Of a stretch of DNA of 64,000 nucleotides, positions 29,288-37,565 are shown piece after piece (positions within the stretch are counted from its first letter, which is position 1; the number at the start of each line of letters is the position of its first letter). The position numbers and the translations under genes are program-made. The notes below the pieces were generated by a model, which ran no database searches, was not told where the DNA came from, and was given only the letters and a program-made list of their open reading frames with translations. The DNA is from Treponema_I sp045616125 (GTDB taxonomy: Bacteria > Spirochaetota > Spirochaetia > Treponematales > Treponemataceae), in the NCBI GenBank assembly GCA_045616125.1, contig JAZLGC010000012.1, positions 42,375-106,374 on the forward strand, written 5' to 3'.

Positions 29288-30475
29288 ATGGCAAAGGAAA
29301 AGTTCGAAAGAACCAAAATGCACATGAACGTAGGAACCATCGGTCACGTAGACCATGGTAAGACTACTCTTTCAGCTGCAATCACAATGTACTGCGCTCT
29401 GAAACATGGCGACAAAGCATTGAAGTATGATGAGATTGATAATGCTCCGGAAGAAAAAGCCCGTGGTATTACAATTAACACCCGTCACCTCGAGTACCAG
29501 TCAGACAAACGTCACTACGCTCACATTGACTGCCCCGGACATGCCGACTACATCAAAAACATGATTACCGGTGCTGCTCAGATGGATGGTTCAATCCTCG
29601 TAGTATCAGCTCCAGACTCAGTTATGCCACAGACCCGCGAACACATCCTGCTCGCTCGTCAGGTAGGCGTTCCAAAACTGATCGTATTCCTGAACAAAAT
29701 TGACCTTCTGGATGATCCAGAACTGGTTGAACTGGTAGAAGAAGAAGTTCGTGACGTACTCGAATCTTACGGATTCCCACGTGACACTCCTATCGTAAAA
29801 GGTTCTGCATTCAAAGCTATGGCTGATGGTGCTTCTGCTGAAGACACAGCTTGTATCCAGGAACTTCTGGATACCATGGATACCTATTTCGACGACCCAG
29901 TTCGCGACGATGCTAAACCATTCCTGATGCCTATTGAAGACATCTTCACCATTTCTGGTCGTGGTACCGTAGTAACCGGTAAGATTGAATGTGGTGTTAT
30001 CAACATGAACGAACCAGTAGAAATCGTAGGTATTCGTCCTACCGCTTCTTCAACTGTAACCGGTATTGAAATGTTCAACAAAATGCTGGATCAGGGTATG
30101 GCTGGTGATAACGTTGGTATTCTGCTCCGCGGTGTTGACAAGAAAGATGTTCAGCGCGGTCAGGTTCTTGCAAAACCAGGTTCAATTCACCCACACACCA
30201 AATTCGAAGGTCAGCTGTATGTTCTGTCTGCAGAAGAAGGTGGACGCCACTCTCCATTCTTCAGTGGTTATCGCCCACAGTTCTACTTCAGAACTACTGA
30301 TATCACCGGTACCATTACTCTGCCAGAAGGCGTAGACATGGTAAAACCTGGTGACAACACCAAAGTAATCGGTGAACTGATTCACCCAGTTGCTATGGAC
30401 AAAGGTCTGAAATTCGCTATCCGCGAAGGTGGACGTACCATCGCTTCTGGTCAGGTTACTGAAATCATCGAATAA
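29288..30475 (+). CDS. tuf: Elongation factor Tu
   Basis: EF-Tu delivers aminoacyl-tRNA to the ribosome. The 395-residue protein has the GTPase motifs GHVDHGKT (P-loop), DCPGHADY, and NKIDLLDDPEL (NKxD), and domains 2 and 3 ending in IREGGRTIASGQVTEIIE. The start at 29288 is chosen because TAAGGAGG lies just upstream and the protein then begins MAKEKFERTK; the frame can be read from 29261 but without support. A 10-bp hairpin follows the gene. Confidence 0.98.
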   Translation: MAKEKFERTKMHMNVGTIGHVDHGKTTLSAAITMYCALKHGDKALKYDEIDNAPEEKARGITINTRHLEYQSDKRHYAHIDCPGHADYIKNMITGAAQMDGSILVVSAPDSVMPQTREHILLARQVGVPKLIVFLNKIDLLDDPELVELVEEEVRDVLESYGFPRDTPIVKGSAFKAMADGASAEDTACIQELLDTMDTYFDDPVRDDAKPFLMPIEDIFTISGRGTVVTGKIECGVINMNEPVEIVGIRPTASSTVTGIEMFNKMLDQGMAGDNVGILLRGVDKKDVQRGQVLAKPGSIHPHTKFEGQLYVLSAEEGGRHSPFFSGYRPQFYFRTTDITGTITLPEGVDMVKPGDNTKVIGELIHPVAMDKGLKFAIREGGRTIASGQVTEIIE

Positions 30476-30490
30476 TATTGGATTATGAAC

Positions 30491-30523
30491 AAAATCCGGG
30501 ACAGTTTCTGCCCGGATTTTGTT
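30491..30523 (+). terminator. Hairpin between tuf and rpsJ, possible attenuator
   Basis: AAAATCCGGG (30491-30500) and CCCGGATTTT (30511-30520) form a perfect 10-bp stem with a 10-nt loop. Only GTTT follows before the rpsJ ribosome binding site, so it may be a leaky terminator whose 3' arm abuts the binding site, giving reduced S10 expression relative to EF-Tu. Confidence 0.65.
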
Positions 30524-30533
30524 TGGAGGAAAA

Positions 30534-30842
30534 ATGGCGACCGAAAAGATTCGTGTCAGACTCCGCGCATTTGACGTTGAGTTGATCGATCAGAGTGCAA
30601 AAGCTATCGTACAGACTGTACAGAAAGCAGGGGCAAAAGTTTCAGGACCTATCCCACTGCCAACCCGTATTAACAAGGTAACCGTTCTGCGTTCACCTCA
30701 TGTTAACAAGAAGTCTAGAGAGCAGTTTGAAATGCGCACTCACAAACGCTTAATTGACATTATCGAACCATCAGCAGATGTTATGGACTCACTGATGAAA
30801 CTCGAACTGCCAGCTGGCGTAGATGTAGAAATTAAACAGTAA
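30534..30842 (+). CDS. rpsJ: Ribosomal protein S10 (NusE)
   Basis: S10 is a 30S head protein and, with NusB, binds boxA RNA in antitermination. The 102-residue protein has KIRVRLRAFDVELIDQSAK and the loop ending GPIPLPTRINKVTVLRSPH. GGAGGA lies just before the ATG at 30534; a start at 30519 would place the binding site inside the gene. It begins the S10 cluster. Confidence 0.97.
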   Translation: MATEKIRVRLRAFDVELIDQSAKAIVQTVQKAGAKVSGPIPLPTRINKVTVLRSPHVNKKSREQFEMRTHKRLIDIIEPSADVMDSLMKLELPAGVDVEIKQ

Positions 30843-30860
30843 TTAAGCTCTAACTATAAT
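30832..30860 (+). promoter_or_regulatory. Possible internal promoter before rplC
   Basis: TTAAAC (30832-30837), at the end of rpsJ, and a perfect TATAAT (30855-30860) are 17 bp apart in the 79-bp rpsJ-rplC gap. A small TTCCC/GGGAA stem follows ahead of the rplC binding site. It could supply extra transcription of the S10 cluster. Confidence 0.4.
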
Positions 30861-30921
30861 TACTGTAAATGGTACGGTTCCCAGGATCAGGGAATGGCGG
30901 CCAATAAGGAGAACTATCAGA

Positions 30922-31542
30922 ATGAAAGGTCTGATTGCAAAAAAAGTAGGCATGACACAGGTGTTTGACGAAGACGGAAACCTGATTCCGGTAACCGTGA
31001 TCCACGTTGAACCCAATACAGTTGTTGCCTTAAAGAACAAAGAGAACTGTGGTTACGATGCAGTTGTGCTTGGTCTTGATGATTTGAAAGAATCAAAAGT
31101 TTCTAAGCCGTATGCCGGACAGTTCACTAACGGTGTAACTCCAAAACGCCACCTCAAAGAATTCCGTGACTTCGAAAAAGAAGTTGCAGTTGGCGATGGA
31201 GTGGGAATTGAACTGTTTGAAGGCGTTCGTTTCCTCGATGTAACTGCCACTTCGAAAGGTAAAGGTTTCCAGGGTGTTATGAAACGCTGGGGCTTCCACG
31301 GTGGTCGTGCAACTCACGGTTCAAAATTCCACAGAGAACCAGGTGGTACTGGTATGAACACAACTCCAGGACATTGTTTCAAAAACGTAAAAATGCCTGG
31401 TCGTATGGGTTGTGAAAAAGTAACCGTTCAGAATCTGCGTGTTGTAAAAATCGACCCAGAACTGAATGTAGTAATGGTTCGCGGCGCAGTGCCTGGGAAT
31501 AAAGACTGTACGCTGATTGTTAAGTCCAGTGTAAAGAAATAA
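30922..31542 (+). CDS. rplC: Ribosomal protein L3
   Basis: L3 is a primary 50S assembly protein reaching toward the peptidyl-transferase centre. The 206-residue protein starts MKGLIAKKVGMTQVFDEDG and has KGFQGVMKRWGFHGGRATHG and the GTGMNTTPGHCFKN / PGRMGCEKVTVQN segment. AAGGAG is upstream. It is followed by rplD after 14 bp. Confidence 0.98.
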   Translation: MKGLIAKKVGMTQVFDEDGNLIPVTVIHVEPNTVVALKNKENCGYDAVVLGLDDLKESKVSKPYAGQFTNGVTPKRHLKEFRDFEKEVAVGDGVGIELFEGVRFLDVTATSKGKGFQGVMKRWGFHGGRATHGSKFHREPGGTGMNTTPGHCFKNVKMPGRMGCEKVTVQNLRVVKIDPELNVVMVRGAVPGNKDCTLIVKSSVKK

Positions 31543-31556
31543 CTTGAGGTGAATGT

Positions 31557-32195
31557 ATGGAAAAGAAAGTATTTTCAACCGACGGTAAAGAACTTCGCAC
31601 AATTACTCTGGATGATAACGTATTCGGTCTTCCAGTTAATGAAGATGTTATTTACTACGCCATTAACAATGAATTAGCAAACAAACGTGTAGGTACTGCT
31701 TGTACTAAAGATCGTTCTGAAGTACACGGTAGCAATGCTAAACCTTACAAACAGAAGGGTACTGGTAATGCACGTCGTGGTGACAAAAAATCTCCACTCA
31801 CCAGAGGTGGTGGTGTAATTTTTGGACCAAAACCACGTGATTTCAGTTTCACTCTGCCAAAGAAGGTAAAACGTTTGGCAATGAAATCTATTCTGTCTGA
31901 AAAAGCACAGAATGATAGACTTACAATTATCGAAGATTTTACCGTAGCTAGCGGAAAAACAAAGGATCTTGCTTCTATTCTGGCTCACTTTGGTGAAGAA
32001 AGAACCGTTATTGTTCTGAAAGATGACGATGCAATGATTAAAAGAGCAGGAAATAACATTCCTAATGTATCTTTCCTTTCTTATAACCGTCTTCGCGCTC
32101 ATGACCTTTTCTATGCTAGAAAAGTACTGATGCTCGAAACAGCTGCTAAGAATCTTGCTGATTTCTATAGTGACAATGACGGGGAGGCTAAATAA
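31557..32195 (+). CDS. rplD: Ribosomal protein L4
   Basis: L4 lines the exit tunnel and in gamma-proteobacteria represses the S10 operon. The 212-residue protein shows KPYKQKGTGNARRGDKKSP and RGGGVIFGPKPRDFSFTLPKK, the tunnel-loop signature, with normal length. TTGAGGTG upstream serves as binding site. Its stop overlaps the rplW start by one base (TAATG). Confidence 0.97.
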   Translation: MEKKVFSTDGKELRTITLDDNVFGLPVNEDVIYYAINNELANKRVGTACTKDRSEVHGSNAKPYKQKGTGNARRGDKKSPLTRGGGVIFGPKPRDFSFTLPKKVKRLAMKSILSEKAQNDRLTIIEDFTVASGKTKDLASILAHFGEERTVIVLKDDDAMIKRAGNNIPNVSFLSYNRLRAHDLFYARKVLMLETAAKNLADFYSDNDGEAK

Positions 32196-32479
32196 TGAAT
32201 TACGAAGATATTCTTATTGAGCCTGTTTTATCTGAAAAAGCTACTTTATTGCGCGAAGAAGGTAAGTACGTATTCAAAGTACACCCAGATGCCAATAAGA
32301 TTCAGATTAAAGAAGCAGTTGCAAAGCTCTTTGATGTAAAAGTTAAATCTTGCACTGTTATGAATGTATATGGAAAAATGCGCCGTGTTCGTGGTAGACC
32401 TGGTCGCACTTCTAGTTGGAAAAAGGCTATCGTTCGGTTAGAAGCCGGCGAAACCATTAAGGTGTTCGAAGGCGTTTAA
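32195..32479 (+). CDS. rplW: Ribosomal protein L23
   Basis: L23 sits at the tunnel exit and docks SRP and trigger factor. The 94-residue protein has EPVLSEKATLLREEGKYVFKV and the C-terminal GRPGRTSSWKKAIVRLEAGETI. It overlaps rplD by one base, with GGGGAGG just upstream, so the two are translationally coupled. Confidence 0.97.
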   Translation: MNYEDILIEPVLSEKATLLREEGKYVFKVHPDANKIQIKEAVAKLFDVKVKSCTVMNVYGKMRRVRGRPGRTSSWKKAIVRLEAGETIKVFEGV

Positions 32480-32511
32480 GCCTGAGACCGCGTTAGAGAA
32501 GGAGAACCTGA

Positions 32512-33336
32512 ATGGCTCTTAAGATTTACAAGCCTATTACTGCAGGTACACGTACTCGTATTGACCTGCGTAGAGATGAGCTGACCGCTGACAAGCCTGA
32601 GAAAAGCTTGACTTCTGGTCGCAAATCTAATGGTGGACGCGGTGCTAAGGGACGTATTTCAGTACGTCATCAAGGCGGCGGACACAAACAGAAATATCGT
32701 GTAATTGACTTCAAACGTGACAAGCATGGTATTCCTGGTACAGTAAAAACTATCGAATACGATCCTAACCGTAGTGCAAACATCGCTCTGGTATTCTATG
32801 CTGACGGTGAAAAACGCTACATTATTGCTCCTAAAGGACTGCAGGTTGGACAGAAAATTGTTTCTGGTGCAAACGTTCCACCAACTCTTGGTAACGCTCT
32901 GCCACTTGAATCAATCCCAGTAGGTTTCACTGTTCATAACATTGAACTTAACCTGGGCCGCGGTGGACAGCTGGCTCGTTCAGCAGGTGCAAGTGCACTG
33001 ATCGCAGCAAAAGAAGGTGAATATGTAACTATTCGTCTTCCTTCTGGTGAAGTACGTCGTGTACATCAGAAATGCTACGCTACTATCGGTGAAGTTGGTA
33101 ACGAAGATCGTATGAATACTCAGCTTGGTAAAGCTGGTCGTAACAGATGGCGGGGTATTCGTCCTACCGTTCGTGGTATGGCAATGAACCCAGTTGATCA
33201 TCCACTGGGTGGTGGTGAAGGTGCTGGTAAAGGTCGTAATCCTGTTACTCCTTGGGGACAGCCATGTCGTGGATACAAGACCCGCAACAAGCGGAAGGTG
33301 TCAAACAATTTCATTGTTTCTCGCCGCAAGAAGTAG
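32512..33336 (+). CDS. rplB: Ribosomal protein L2
   Basis: L2 is needed for subunit joining and peptidyl transfer. The 274-residue protein starts MALKIYKPITAGTRTRIDL and has SVRHQGGGHKQKYRVIDFKR and the conserved C-terminal segment GMAMNPVDHPLGGGEGAGKG with its essential His. GAAGGAG is upstream. Length is as usual. Confidence 0.98.
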   Translation: MALKIYKPITAGTRTRIDLRRDELTADKPEKSLTSGRKSNGGRGAKGRISVRHQGGGHKQKYRVIDFKRDKHGIPGTVKTIEYDPNRSANIALVFYADGEKRYIIAPKGLQVGQKIVSGANVPPTLGNALPLESIPVGFTVHNIELNLGRGGQLARSAGASALIAAKEGEYVTIRLPSGEVRRVHQKCYATIGEVGNEDRMNTQLGKAGRNRWRGIRPTVRGMAMNPVDHPLGGGEGAGKGRNPVTPWGQPCRGYKTRNKRKVSNNFIVSRRKK

Positions 33337-33350
33337 TTTAGGAGATAACC

Positions 33351-33629
33351 GTGTCAAGATCTGTTAAAAAAGGTCCTTTCATTGAAAAGAGCCTTTATAA
33401 AAAGGTTATTGAAATGAATAAACAGTCAGACCGCAAGATGATTAAAACTTATTCTCGCTGTTCGACTATTATTCCTGAAATGGTAGGTAACACCATTTCT
33501 GTTTACAACGGCAAATCATGGGTTCCAGTATACGTTACAGAAAACCTCGTTGGTCATAAGCTCGGCGAGTTTGCTCCTACACGTATTTTCCGTGGTCACG
33601 CCGGATCTGATAACAAGGCTAAGAAATAA
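33351..33629 (+). CDS. rpsS: Ribosomal protein S19
   Basis: S19 contacts the A-site finger in the 30S head. The 92-residue protein begins with GTG and reads SRSVKKGPFIEKSLYKKV, then GHKLGEFAPTRIFRGHAG. AGGAG is 9 nt before the GTG. It is 14 bp after rplB. Confidence 0.97.
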   Translation: MSRSVKKGPFIEKSLYKKVIEMNKQSDRKMIKTYSRCSTIIPEMVGNTISVYNGKSWVPVYVTENLVGHKLGEFAPTRIFRGHAGSDNKAKK

Positions 33630-33641
33630 TAGGTGGATATG

Positions 33642-33998
33642 ATGGCTGATAAAACAGTATATACTGCCACTACAAAATTTCTGATTGCATCACCTACCAA
33701 GGTTCGTCCAGTAGCTAATGTTGTAAAAAGAAAGACTTGTTCAGAGGCTATGGCTATTCTTGAGAATATGCCTCAGAAAGGTGCACAGCTGATTCATGCA
33801 ACTATGAAGTCTGCAATCGCTAATGCACTGTATGCTAACAAAAAACTTGATGAAGATATGCTCTACGTGAAGGAAATTCGTATTGACGAAGGTCCACGTT
33901 TAAAGAGAGTTTGGTTCCGTGCTCGTGGTAGAGCCGACATGCTCCTGAGACGTATGTGTCATATTACCGTCGTAGTTGCTGAAAAGGCGGGGGAATAA
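33642..33998 (+). CDS. rplV: Ribosomal protein L22
   Basis: L22 lines the exit tunnel. The 118-residue protein contains ASPTKVRPVANVVKRKTCSEA and GPRLKRVWFRARGRADMLLRR, the tunnel-hairpin region. The ATG at 33642 is chosen because AGGTGG is 5 nt upstream; two other in-frame starts (33633, 33639) overlap that site. Next gene rpsC begins one base after the stop. Confidence 0.95.
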   Translation: MADKTVYTATTKFLIASPTKVRPVANVVKRKTCSEAMAILENMPQKGAQLIHATMKSAIANALYANKKLDEDMLYVKEIRIDEGPRLKRVWFRARGRADMLLRRMCHITVVVAEKAGE

Positions 33999-33999
33999 C

Positions 34000-34761
34000 G
34001 TGGGACAGAAAGTTAATCCTATCGGACTGCGTCTTGGTGTAAACAAAACCTGGTCATCTCGCTGGTATGCAGATCCAAGAGAATATGCTGATTTAGTTCT
34101 CGAAGACCTGAAAATCAGAAAAATGGTTCAGGATTTACCAGAATGCAAAAACGCTGATATTGCGGAAATTGAAATTGTTCGCCACCCACAGCGTGTGACT
34201 ATCGTAATTCACACTGCTCGCCCAGGTGTTATTATCGGTGTAAAAGGTGCCAACATCGAAAAAATTGGTGCTGAAATTCAGAAACATCTGACCAAAAAGG
34301 TACAGATTAAAATTAAAGAGGTTAAACGCGCTGAAGTTAATGCTTCTCTCATCGCTCAGAACATTGCACGTCAGCTGGTTAACCGTGGCTCATTCAGAAA
34401 AGCTCTGAAACAGGCCACTAACAACGCCATGAAAGCAGGCGCTCAGGGTATCAAAATCCGTCTGAGTGGTCGTCTTGGTGGTGCAGAAATGTCTCGTACA
34501 GAAGAGCACAAAGATGGACGTGTTCCACTGCATACTCTCCGTGCTGACATTGACTATGGATTTGCTGAAGCATTAACAACTTTCGGTAAGATTGGTGTTA
34601 AAGTTTGGGTTTACAACGGAATGATGTATGGTCACGAACAGAACGAAGATGCAGGTCAGCTGCTGAAAAAGAATCGTCGCGATCATTCAGAGCGCCAGGA
34701 TGCTGCAGATAACTCTGAAGCCAAAAAACGCGCCCCTCGTGCTAAGGCAGATAGGAGCTAA
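34000..34761 (+). CDS. rpsC: Ribosomal protein S3
   Basis: S3 surrounds the mRNA entry channel. The 253-residue protein starts GQKVNPIGLRLGVNKTWSSRW and has the KH domain motif GVIIGVKGANIEKIG and the C-terminal GRLGGAEMSRTEEHKDGRVPLHTLR across residues ~160-185. A GTG start at 34000 has AGGCGGGGG upstream. The C-terminal ~30 residues are charged, longer than the E. coli protein. Confidence 0.97.
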   Translation: MGQKVNPIGLRLGVNKTWSSRWYADPREYADLVLEDLKIRKMVQDLPECKNADIAEIEIVRHPQRVTIVIHTARPGVIIGVKGANIEKIGAEIQKHLTKKVQIKIKEVKRAEVNASLIAQNIARQLVNRGSFRKALKQATNNAMKAGAQGIKIRLSGRLGGAEMSRTEEHKDGRVPLHTLRADIDYGFAEALTTFGKIGVKVWVYNGMMYGHEQNEDAGQLLKKNRRDHSERQDAADNSEAKKRAPRAKADRS

Positions 34762-34763
34762 GT

Positions 34764-35183
34764 ATGGCATTAAGTCCTAAAAGAGTTATGCACCGTAAGG
34801 TGCAGCGCGGCAGAATTAATGGTAATGCTACCCGTGGCAACTTCCTTGATTTTGGTGATGTAGCACTCGTTGCTCTGGAACCAATTTGGTTAAGTGCAAA
34901 ACAGATTGAAGCAGCTCGTGTTGCTCTCAACCGTAAACTTGCACGTAAGGGACAGGTTTGGATTCGTGTATTCCCGGATAAACCTGTATCAAAAAAACCT
35001 GCTGATACTCGTATGGGTAAAGGTAAAGGTGCTCCAGAATTCTGGGCTGCTGTAATTAAACCAGGCCAGATTTTGTTTGAAGTAGGTGGAGTTGATCCTA
35101 AACTGGCTGAACAGGCTGTTCTGCTGGCTGGAAGCAAACTTCCTATCAAAACAAAAGTAGCTTTCAAAACCCGTGTTGAGTGA
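34764..35183 (+). CDS. rplP: Ribosomal protein L16
   Basis: L16 shapes the A-site tRNA pocket of the 50S. The 139-residue protein starts MALSPKRVMHRKVQRGRI and has ALEPIWLSAKQIEAARVAL and RMGKGKGAPEFWAAVIKPG, typical of the family. TAGGAG lies in the end of rpsC, 2 bp upstream. Confidence 0.97.
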   Translation: MALSPKRVMHRKVQRGRINGNATRGNFLDFGDVALVALEPIWLSAKQIEAARVALNRKLARKGQVWIRVFPDKPVSKKPADTRMGKGKGAPEFWAAVIKPGQILFEVGGVDPKLAEQAVLLAGSKLPIKTKVAFKTRVE

Positions 35184-35193
35184 GGAGTAAAAG

Positions 35194-35397
35194 ATGGCAA
35201 AAGCTGCAAAGAAAGAACTGTCTTACGCTGAACTCGTAGCAAAGCGGAATGAGCTTAGTAAGAAGTATATGGATCTCCGTTTCCAGATGGTAATCGGACA
35301 CGTTGATAATCCAATGCAGAAGCGTCAGATGCGTCGTGAAATCGCACAGCTGAATACGCTCATCCGGCAGAAAGAAATTGCCGGACAGGATAAGTAG
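35194..35397 (+). CDS. rpmC: Ribosomal protein L29
   Basis: A small helical protein beside the tunnel exit. The 67 residues include LSYAELVAKRNELSKKYMDL and QMRREIAQLNTLIRQKEI, the L29 helical hairpin. GAGGAG is upstream, 10 bp after rplP. Confidence 0.95.
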   Translation: MAKAAKKELSYAELVAKRNELSKKYMDLRFQMVIGHVDNPMQKRQMRREIAQLNTLIRQKEIAGQDK

Positions 35398-35407
35398 GAG
35401 TTGACCC

Positions 35408-35671
35408 GTGGAAGAACAGAAAAAAGCAGGGCAGCGTGAATTCGTAGGTATCGTTAGCAGCGACAAAATGGATAAAACCATCGTTGTTAAGGTAACTACC
35501 AAAAAACTGCACCCTCTGTACAAAAAATATGTTACCCGCGTCAAGAAATGTAAGGCTCATGATGAGACCAACAGTGCTCATATTGGTGACACCGTACGTA
35601 TCGTAGAATGTCGCCCACTCAGCAAAGATAAGTGCTGGCGCCTTGCAGAAATCGTTGAACGTGCACGCTAA
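35408..35671 (+). CDS. rpsQ: Ribosomal protein S17
   Basis: S17 binds 16S helix 11. The 87-residue protein has EFVGIVSSDKMDKTIVVKV and ETNSAHIGDTVRIVECRPLSKDK split over two strands, as in the family. It starts with GTG, TAGGAG being 7 nt upstream. It closes the S10-type gene group. Confidence 0.96.
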   Translation: MEEQKKAGQREFVGIVSSDKMDKTIVVKVTTKKLHPLYKKYVTRVKKCKAHDETNSAHIGDTVRIVECRPLSKDKCWRLAEIVERAR

Positions 35672-35682
35672 GGAGTAGAACT

Positions 35683-36051
35683 ATGATTCAGATGCAGACA
35701 AATCTGACCGTTGCTGATAACTCTGGCGCAAAAACTGTTCAGTGTATCAAAGTTATTGGCGGATCACATCGTCGTTACGCTTCAATTGGAGACGTTATTG
35801 TAGTAGCTGTTAAGGATGCAATCCCTACTTCTACTATCAAAAAGGGATCTGTTGAAAAAGCAGTAATCGTACGTATCGCTAAGGAATACCGCAGACCTGA
35901 TGGTACCTATATTCGTTTTGATGACAACGCTTGCGTAATCATCGATGCAAACAAAAACCCAAAAGGTAAACGTGTATTTGGCCCTGTAGCTCGTGAACTT
36001 CGTGATATGGATTACATGAAAATCGTATCACTGGCACCAGAAGTGCTGTAA
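35683..36051 (+). CDS. rplN: Ribosomal protein L14
   Basis: L14 forms intersubunit bridges. The 122-residue protein starts MIQMQTNLTVADNSGAK and ends with RVFGPVARELRDMDYMKIVS, the L14 signature. AAGGAG precedes the ATG. It opens the spc-type gene group without a recognisable gap (11 bp). Confidence 0.98.
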   Translation: MIQMQTNLTVADNSGAKTVQCIKVIGGSHRRYASIGDVIVVAVKDAIPTSTIKKGSVEKAVIVRIAKEYRRPDGTYIRFDDNACVIIDANKNPKGKRVFGPVARELRDMDYMKIVSLAPEVL

Positions 36052-36072
36052 GGTTCTGAGGAGGAATTGAAT

Positions 36073-36387
36073 ATGAACAAGAAATTCAAAATCCGCAAGG
36101 ACGATACAGTAGAAGTAATTGCTGGAAAAGATAAAGGAAAGCGCGGAAAAGTTCTCCGTGTTCTTTCTGACAAAGACAGAGTCATTGTTGAAGGCGTTAA
36201 CATCGTTAAGAAAGCAATGAAAAAAAGAACCCAGCAGGATCGTGGTGGAATCGTAGAAGTTGAATCATCACTGCACATTTCAAATGTTGCAATGGTATGC
36301 AAAAAATGCGGTCCTACCAGAGTTGGTTATAAGCTCGACGGCGACAAAAAAGTTCGTGTTTGCCGTAAATGTGGAGAAACTCTGTAA
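36073..36387 (+). CDS. rplX: Ribosomal protein L24
   Basis: L24 is an assembly initiator with a KOW motif (DDTVEVIAGKDKGKRGKVL). The 104-residue protein ends with a CxxC...CxxC pair (CKKCGPTRV and CRKCGETL) that could bind zinc. The ATG at 36073 is preferred over TTG at 36067 because GAGGAGG then has normal spacing. Its stop overlaps the rplE start (TAATG). Confidence 0.96.
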   Translation: MNKKFKIRKDDTVEVIAGKDKGKRGKVLRVLSDKDRVIVEGVNIVKKAMKKRTQQDRGGIVEVESSLHISNVAMVCKKCGPTRVGYKLDGDKKVRVCRKCGETL

Positions 36388-36938
36388 TGGATAATTACGT
36401 ACCCCGGCTTAAGAAAGTCTACAAAGACACAATCGCTCCCGAACTCTTCAAAGAGCTCGGATACAAATCAACCATGCAGGTACCTGAGATCAAAAAGATC
36501 GTAGTAAGCATGGGTGTTGGCGAGGCACTCTCTAACAAGAAACTCCTTGATGCCGCAGTAACTGACCTGACAACAATCACTGGTCAGAAGGCTGTGAAAA
36601 CCAAGGCGAAGAAATCTATTGCTAACTTCAAGTTAAGAGAGGGCAATGAGGTTGGTGTAATGGTAACACTGCGCGGTGCAAGAATGTATGAATTCCTGGA
36701 TCGTCTTATCAATGTTGCATTACCCCGTGTAAAGGATTTCCGCGGTATCAAGGCTACCGGCTTTGACGGACATGGAAACTATTCTCTTGGTATTACTGAA
36801 CAGATTATCTTCCCTGAAATTGACTTCGACAAAATCGAAAAGATTTCAGGTATGAATATCAACATTGTGACCAGTGCTAACACTGATAGCGATGCACGTG
36901 CTCTGCTTACCAAGTTTGGAATGCCTTTCAGAAAGTAA
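36387..36938 (+). CDS. rplE: Ribosomal protein L5
   Basis: L5 binds 5S rRNA in the central protuberance. The 183-residue protein shows VPEIKKIVVSMGVGEA, GVMVTLRGARMYEFLDRL and NYSLGITEQIIFPEIDFDKI, at family length. The start overlaps the rplX stop by one base, so translation is coupled. Confidence 0.97.
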   Translation: MDNYVPRLKKVYKDTIAPELFKELGYKSTMQVPEIKKIVVSMGVGEALSNKKLLDAAVTDLTTITGQKAVKTKAKKSIANFKLREGNEVGVMVTLRGARMYEFLDRLINVALPRVKDFRGIKATGFDGHGNYSLGITEQIIFPEIDFDKIEKISGMNINIVTSANTDSDARALLTKFGMPFRK

Positions 36939-36953
36939 GTGAGGACTTAGTAC

Positions 36954-37139
36954 ATGGCTAAAAAATCAATGATTATTAAGGCAGCCCGCACACCTAAATA
37001 CAGCACAAGAAAATATAATCGCTGTCAGATTTGCGGTCGTCCACGTGGATATCTTCGGAAATACAAGATGTGTCGTCTGTGTTTCCGCAAGCTCGCCAGC
37101 GAAGGTCTTCTTCCTGGTGTAACCAAATCCAGCTGGTAG
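36954..37139 (+). CDS. rpsN: Ribosomal protein S14, zinc type
   Basis: A 61-residue S14 of the short zinc-binding type: MAKKSMIIKAARTPKYSTRK, then CQICGRPRGYLRKYKMCRLC supplying four Cys. GAGGAC upstream acts as binding site. A zinc form here, together with zinc-type S4 and L36, indicates no visible switch to zinc-free paralogues. Confidence 0.97.
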   Translation: MAKKSMIIKAARTPKYSTRKYNRCQICGRPRGYLRKYKMCRLCFRKLASEGLLPGVTKSSW

Positions 37140-37154
37140 TATAGGAGATTAGAG

Positions 37155-37553
37155 ATGAGTGTTTCAGACCCTATCGCAGATATGCTTACCAAAATTCGGA
37201 ATGCTGCTAGTGCAGGTCACGAGAAAGTAGATGTACCAACTTCAAAACTGAAGCTGGAAATCGTGAAAATTCTGAAAACTGAAGGCTATATCAAGAATTT
37301 CAAGAAAGTTACTCAGGATGGCGCTAATGTTATCCGTATTTTCCTGAAATACGATGATGCAAATGTACCTGTAATTCACGGTATTAAAAAGATTTCGACC
37401 CCAGGTCGCCGTGTTTACTCAGGTTATAAGGACCTGCCCCGTGTTTATAACGGATACGGAACAGTAATTGTATCTACCTCTCTGGGCGTTACCACTGGTA
37501 AAAAAGCTTCAGAAAAAATGGTAGGTGGCGAACTTATCTGCCAGGTTTGGTAA
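37155..37553 (+). CDS. rpsH: Ribosomal protein S8
   Basis: S8 is a primary 16S binder and in E. coli represses the spc operon. The 132-residue protein starts MSVSDPIADMLTKIRNA and ends STSLGVTTGKKASEKMVGGE plus LICQVW, both typical. AGGAG lies 9 nt upstream. Confidence 0.97.
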   Translation: MSVSDPIADMLTKIRNAASAGHEKVDVPTSKLKLEIVKILKTEGYIKNFKKVTQDGANVIRIFLKYDDANVPVIHGIKKISTPGRRVYSGYKDLPRVYNGYGTVIVSTSLGVTTGKKASEKMVGGELICQVW

Positions 37554-37565
37554 TAGGAGTTAACA

